Shown here in pieces: positions 60,193-64,000 of a stretch of DNA of 64,000 nucleotides. Source of the stretch: Oligoflexia bacterium (lineage in GTDB: Bacteria; Bdellovibrionota; UBA1018); assembly GCA_903935335.1 (NCBI GenBank), contig CAIZRG010000049.1:224278-288277 (forward strand), given 5' to 3'. The notes under the pieces were generated by a model. That model was not told the DNA's origin. It worked only from the letters and a program-made list of their open reading frames with translations, and did not search any database. A program made the translations under genes and the position numbers. Positions within the stretch are counted from its first letter, which is position 1. The number at the start of each line of letters is the position of its first letter.

Positions 60193-60418
60193 TTTCTCTA
60201 CAATGTCCAATCTCTGTCAAAGGCAATTCGAGATCTCAAAGAACAGGGATTTCATATTGATGAAGAATTATTGGTCCACACAAATCGCGTATATGCGATC
60301 TCACCTCAATAGTTTTGGAGAATACTCAACTTTTTTGTTCAGATCCAGCGACCCGATTGACTTCGAAGCTGAGGAGGAACTTGTCTCCAACCTTCAATCA
60401 AAGCCAGTAGCACCTTGA
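60193..60418 (+). pseudogene. Tn3-family transposase C-terminal remnant
   Basis: Two frames together read LYNVQSLSKAIRDLKEQG, then DEELLVH and, after a shift near 60300, HLNSFGEYSTF. This follows the end of Tn3-family TnpA proteins (an NTxYLxxAIxxLRxxG helix, then a segment ending HINRFGDY-like). A stop precedes it at 60190 and nothing else of the element remains. The match is by pattern only. Confidence 0.5.
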
Positions 60419-60491
60419 GAGACTTTAATTTTAAATTAAAAATATAGCTGAATAGGTTTTGTTTTAGTTGGGTGCCGAACCCCAGAATCTT

Positions 60492-60710
60492 TTAAACAAA
60501 TTCCTTAATTTTTTTCATTCCCTCAACGATCAACATTCGCATCAAGACTTGGTAGGGCACCCCTTTTTCCGTAGCAATCTTTTTAAGACGACGAATGGTA
60601 GCCTCTTCTAATGCAATACTCGTAGGGATTTTTCTTCTATTTTTTAGTCTTTTCGCTGCTTCTAAGATCTTTTTTTGATCAAAACAAGTGCTTAACACTC
60701 CAACGCCCAT
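60492..60710 (-). CDS. Ribbon-helix-helix protein, possible antitoxin
   Basis: A 72-residue protein. Residues 28-72 (RKIPTSIALEEATIRRLKKIATEKGVPYQVLMRML and the rest) have the beta-strand plus two-helix pattern of ribbon-helix-helix regulators with the YQxLMR core of BrnA-like antitoxins. The first ten residues are read out of the neighbouring transposase fragment, so the native start may be lost. No toxin partner remains beside it. Confidence 0.6.
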   Translation of the reverse strand: MGVGVLSTCFDQKKILEAAKRLKNRRKIPTSIALEEATIRRLKKIATEKGVPYQVLMRMLIVEGMKKIKEFV

Positions 60711-61321
60711 TGTGAGTGCCTTGAAGCCAACTCTTCAAAAGTGAAACAACTATTCCATGAGGAAGAACTTTTTCACCCTCTGGGACCAGTGACTTGATTT
60801 TTCGGGTGAGCCGAAAGCCCTCGCTTTGAAACCGCTGATAAGATGGGGAACCAGCGATAAATAAGTGAGACCCTGACGAGATATTTTCTCTTATAAAAGT
60901 TGATATTTCGACCCATGATTTCGATGGCACCGACTTGACTCGAATCCTTCCAAGTTGTCCAAGATCTTGGATGACCCCTACCGCCAGAAACACTACAGGA
61001 GCAGCCGTGTGGTTGTGTCCTTAGCCAAGCAGTTCGGTAGCTCCCCAGGCCAAGATCCTTTTGCAAACCAAGATCGCTGATGCCCTTTTTTTGATTCACC
61101 ACCCACCCTATAGCCCTCAACCAGAGTCTCAATGAAAGATGAGTTCCTTGAAAAATTGTTCCCGCAATAAGAGTGGTTTGATGACGGCATTTCTGACAAA
61201 GATAACGATATCTCGACTGTTTCCAAGAGCCAGCATAATCACACCGGGGACATTTAAATCCCACAGGCCAACGAATCTTGTATAAATATACTTCGCATTT
61301 TTCTTCGGAAGCGAACCAGTC
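60679..61321 (-). pseudogene. IS1595-family transposase remnant
   Basis: The minus strand encodes WFASEEKCEVYLYKIRWPVG, a zinc-ribbon CPRC...CQKC at about 61200-61260, and AGTIFQGTHLSLRLWLRAIGW. A second frame then carries RVKSVPSKSWVEI, FIRENISSGSHLF and LLKSWLQGTHNGRWSVKHL near the C-terminus. It has an internal deletion, a frameshift near 60990 and a lost start. It ends abruptly at the ribbon-helix-helix gene. Confidence 0.75.
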
Positions 61322-61562
61322 TTAGAAATCTAGCTGAGCCAAAGGGTATTTCCTGTTCATGCCGCGATATTATACAGGCTTTTTCTTTAGAAGGAGAAAA
61401 GTGCATAAACAGTCTAGATCAGTTGTTTTTCAGTGGATGACTGAATGCCTCAAGGGTGGCGCCTCATCTCTTTTTTTCATAAAATAATTGAAGTTAAAAA
61501 AATATAAAAATAAAACGATTTTTGTTGCATTGAGTTATATTTAAATTTATTGATCGATTTAT

Positions 61563-62255
61563 ATGAAAAAATTTCTGATCAGCATATTACTCGTAGGATT
61601 CGTTCACTCTTTTTCTTTTGCTCGAGACGGAAGTCATGTAGGAGAAATTCGGTACTCAATTTTAACACGGGATCAATTCCGTGGGCTTTATGGTGAGGAA
61701 TGGGATCTGATGCAAGGTCAGAAGCTGGAGGAGGATTCTGACCTTTTAGCTTTGTGGGGGAAGGAAAGGATTCCCGATCCCCGTGGAATTTTTCTGAGAT
61801 GCTCCAATGGTGAAAGGGATTCCGGGACGGGCAATCCAGATGGGAATTTAGATGCAGGGGCCTATCAATTAGATCAGTTTAAGTCTCACAACCATATTGA
61901 TTCTGGGCATTCTCATCCTCTTTTTGGGTGTGGGACTGGTGTACATCTTCCCGGTGGAACTGGAATGGCGGCGATTGATGTGAATTCGAATGGGTTGAAG
62001 CTAGGCCAGGATGCTGTGCGTGGAGGCTCTGCTCATATTCAGAACACGGGTGGAAATGAAACTCGGCCTCGATGCATCAGCGTGAATGCCTTTATTAAGC
62101 TCAAGGAATCTCCCCGAGTCAATCCGCAGGTAGAACAGAGTGTTCAGGCGGGTGTTCACTCGAGCGCTCAGACGTTGAGGCAATGGACTTGTGATCCGGA
62201 GTTTCGTGCAGCCGTGGAGAATGTAGTCCGGGCCATGGTGAAGGAGGGATTGTGA
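61563..62255 (+). CDS. Secreted phage tail-collar-like domain protein
   Basis: A 230-residue protein with a signal peptide (MKKFLISILLVGFVHSFSFA). The region at about 25-190 resembles phage tail-fibre collar domains: IPDPRGIFLRCSNGE, GNLDAGAYQLDQFKSHNH (a typical collar motif), then GGNETRPRCISVNAFIKL. The last 40 residues form a helical tail. The first half is closely repeated in the RCC1-collar protein that starts 236 bases downstream. No phage genes are nearby. It may be an exported adhesin or carbohydrate-binding protein. No Shine-Dalgarno sequence is seen. Confidence 0.75.
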   Translation: MKKFLISILLVGFVHSFSFARDGSHVGEIRYSILTRDQFRGLYGEEWDLMQGQKLEEDSDLLALWGKERIPDPRGIFLRCSNGERDSGTGNPDGNLDAGAYQLDQFKSHNHIDSGHSHPLFGCGTGVHLPGGTGMAAIDVNSNGLKLGQDAVRGGSAHIQNTGGNETRPRCISVNAFIKLKESPRVNPQVEQSVQAGVHSSAQTLRQWTCDPEFRAAVENVVRAMVKEGL

Positions 62256-62491
62256 TTTGTGTAACGAGAGCTCTTTTTGATTGGCATGAGAGTCCGAATT
62301 GCCAAATTAAATGAAAAGCAGTGAGGTGGAGAAGGCACTACTTTTAGTTCAAATAGAATAGATTTAAAAAATTCATATCGATCATCATTTTCTTGTTGAA
62401 TGATGTGAATCCCAGCGGTAATTCTAAGTCAAAATAAACTAAATATCAAAAAGCTAATTTAACTAAAATAGTTTCACTGCTGGTTATCTTT

Positions 62492-64000
62492 ATGAATAAA
62501 TATGTATTTGTTAATTTTTTTCTTTTAGCCTCCATGCTCTGCTTCACAGAGGTGAAGGCAGATGAGATTTCTGTAGGCTATGCTCATACCTGTGCAATCG
62601 TGAATGGAGCTGCAAAGTGCTGGGGAGAGAATAGCGGTGGTCAGCTAGGCAACAACTCGAAGCTAGTGAACAACGATACTAAGCTATGGAATAAGTATCG
62701 TCAGCTATGGAGCGGCCCGAAGACAGCCAGCCTTACCCCAGTTCAAGTCGAAGGGCTAGAGGAAGGAGTGACTGCTATCTCTGCAGGTGCTTCACACACC
62801 TGTGCGATCGTAAGCGGAGCTGCAAAGTGCTGGGGGTGGAATAAACATGGCCAGCTCGGGAACAACACGACTGCAGATAGCGGAATCCCTGTTCAAGTGG
62901 AAGGCTTGGAGGAAGGGGTGACCGCTATCTCTGGAGGCAATAGACACACCTGTGCGATCGTGAATGGAGCTGCAAAGTGCTGGGGTTGGAATGAGAGTGG
63001 TCAGCTAGGTAACAACTCGATTACAGATAGCTCAGTCCGAGTTCAAGTAGAAGGCTTAGAGGAAGGGGTGACCGCTATCTCTGCAGGTTATAAACACACC
63101 TGTGCGATCGTGAATGGAGCTGCAAAGTGCTGGGGATGGAATAATCGTGGTCAACTAGGGAACAACTCGACTGTAGATAGCCTAGTCCCGATTCAAGTCG
63201 AAGGGTTAGAGGCTGGAGTTACCTCCATCTCTGCAGGCAGCAACCTCACCTGTGCGATCGTAAGCGGAGCTGCAAAGTGTTGGGGTTCGAATTATGAGGG
63301 TATAATGTTAGAAAACGACTCTAGTATAAGGGGCCAAGTCTCAGTTCCAGTTGAAGTAAAAGGCTTGGTTGAAGGAGTGACTGCTATCTCTGTAGGAGAT
63401 TTACACGCCTGTGCGATTCTGAACGGAGCTGCAAAGTGCTGGGGTTCAAATTATCAGGGTATAATGTTAGGAAACGACTCTAGTCTAATGAAAGAAGTCT
63501 CAGCTCCAGTTGAAGTAAAAGGCTTGGTTGAAGGAGTGACTGCTATCTCTGCAGGAGCTTTACACACCTGTGCGATAGTAAACGGAGCTCTAAAGTGCTG
63601 GGGTGTGAATTGGTTTGGTCAGTTAGGGAATACTCTGATTAGATGGAGTGGTGTACCTATCGAAGTAACGGAGTACACTGAATGGAAAGCAGAGTCGGAG
63701 GCTGAGATCAGTTCTAAGCAGGCTGCGGAAGCTGCTGCAATACGTGATGCGAAGCTAGCTGAAATATATGCTGCTAATAGATCTTCTTCAAGCACAAGCC
63801 ATGTGGGTGAAATTCGGTACTCGCTTTTGAATCGGGATCAGTTCCGTGGACTTTATGGCGAGGAGTGGGATCTAATGCAAGGTCAGACTCTGGAGAAGGG
63901 TTCTGATCTTTTGGTTTTGTGGGGAAATGAAACTATTCCTGATCCCCGTGGAGTTTTTCTGAGATGTTCCAATTGTGAAAGGGATCTCGGGACGGGCAAC
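62492..64000 (+). CDS. Secreted RCC1-repeat protein fused to collar-like module (3' end outside)
   Basis: At least 503 codons, open at the window edge. A signal peptide (residues 1-23, ending EVKA) is followed by seven RCC1-type beta-propeller repeats of about 50 residues, each with ISAGxxHTCAIVNGAAKCWGxNxxGQLGNNS and a paired Cys that differs from eukaryotic RCC1. A short helical linker (about residues 400-430) leads into HVGEIRYSLLNRDQFRGLYGEEW and IPDPRGVFLRCSN, which nearly repeats the start of the upstream collar protein. The Cys pairs suggest oxidised, extracellular repeats. It probably acts as a surface adhesin. The C-terminal portion lies beyond the window. Confidence 0.85.
   Translation, partial: MNKYVFVNFFLLASMLCFTEVKADEISVGYAHTCAIVNGAAKCWGENSGGQLGNNSKLVNNDTKLWNKYRQLWSGPKTASLTPVQVEGLEEGVTAISAGASHTCAIVSGAAKCWGWNKHGQLGNNTTADSGIPVQVEGLEEGVTAISGGNRHTCAIVNGAAKCWGWNESGQLGNNSITDSSVRVQVEGLEEGVTAISAGYKHTCAIVNGAAKCWGWNNRGQLGNNSTVDSLVPIQVEGLEAGVTSISAGSNLTCAIVSGAAKCWGSNYEGIMLENDSSIRGQVSVPVEVKGLVEGVTAISVGDLHACAILNGAAKCWGSNYQGIMLGNDSSLMKEVSAPVEVKGLVEGVTAISAGALHTCAIVNGALKCWGVNWFGQLGNTLIRWSGVPIEVTEYTEWKAESEAEISSKQAAEAAAIRDAKLAEIYAANRSSSSTSHVGEIRYSLLNRDQFRGLYGEEWDLMQGQTLEKGSDLLVLWGNETIPDPRGVFLRCSNCERDLGTGN
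62588..63607 (+). repeat. Tandem RCC1-encoding DNA repeats
   Basis: The word CACCTGTGCGATCGTGAATG or a close variant recurs about every 150-165 bases (near 62588, 62797, 62946, 63095, 63245, 63409 and 63567), together with AGCTGCAAAGTGCTGGGG. The second to fourth copies are nearly identical at DNA level, which allows copy-number change by recombination. Confidence 0.85.

Noticed and set aside
62588..63607. CRISPR array
   Set aside because: Repeats are 150-base coding units inside one ORF, with no short repeats and unique spacers.

Overview
The window looks like the origin region of the chromosome of a Gram-negative, AT-rich bacterium. The order mnmG-rsmG-parA-parB-bactofilin-atpF'-atpF-atpH-atpA-atpG-atpD-atpC, the paired b and b' ATP synthase subunits, the split methylmalonyl-CoA mutase, and the many lipoproteins and outer-membrane proteins fit the Bdellovibrionota or former delta-proteobacteria best. 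That is inference from gene content; there is no rRNA here to confirm it.

Layout. 1-4 kb: a 2H-phosphoesterase fragment, an inositol-monophosphatase-family gene, a dead IS630 transposase and an NtrC-type regulator. 4-13.4 kb: a leftward replication block (TPR lipoprotein, gyrA, fabH, gyrB, recF, dnaN). 13.3-13.8 kb: a strong oriC with nine perfect DnaA boxes and, beside dnaN, an AT-rich stretch, DnaA-trios, a GC block and tandem boxes. 13.8-22.6 kb: one leftward run from rpmH through rnpA, yidD, yidC, mnmE and acyl-CoA genes to the two mutase subunits, which is transcribed toward oriC. 22.7-24.2 kb: dnaA and tRNA-Gly. 24.3-29.2 kb: a chaperone-usher fimbrial cluster with DUF4402-like pilins. 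29.4-30.5 kb: two tandem paralogous lipoproteins, one frameshifted, the other behind an 11-base homopolymer in its promoter.

30.8-42 kb is the most unusual region. motA and motB face a cluster with a membrane protein that appears to join a FliF-like periplasmic domain to a FliG-like cytoplasmic region, a PEGA/TPR lipoprotein, an outer-membrane barrel and three long coiled-coil proteins (two clearly related). A GYF-type membrane protein and a LysM lipoprotein follow. No other flagellar gene is present. I propose a compact non-flagellar, MotAB-powered envelope machine.

42-47.2 kb holds mnmG, rsmG, two perfect parS sites, parA, parB and bactofilin. An accessory insertion (47.2-51.3 kb) of decayed toxin-antitoxin, Fic and transposase pieces plus an apparently intact group IIC intron separates these from the ATP synthase operon (51.4-57.3 kb). 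The end of the window (57.6-64 kb) is accessory: a secreted ankyrin protein, an exported double peptide-deformylase gene with frameshifts, Tn3 and IS1595 remnants, an RHH protein, and two related secreted proteins with a tail-collar-like module, one of them fused to RCC1 repeats.
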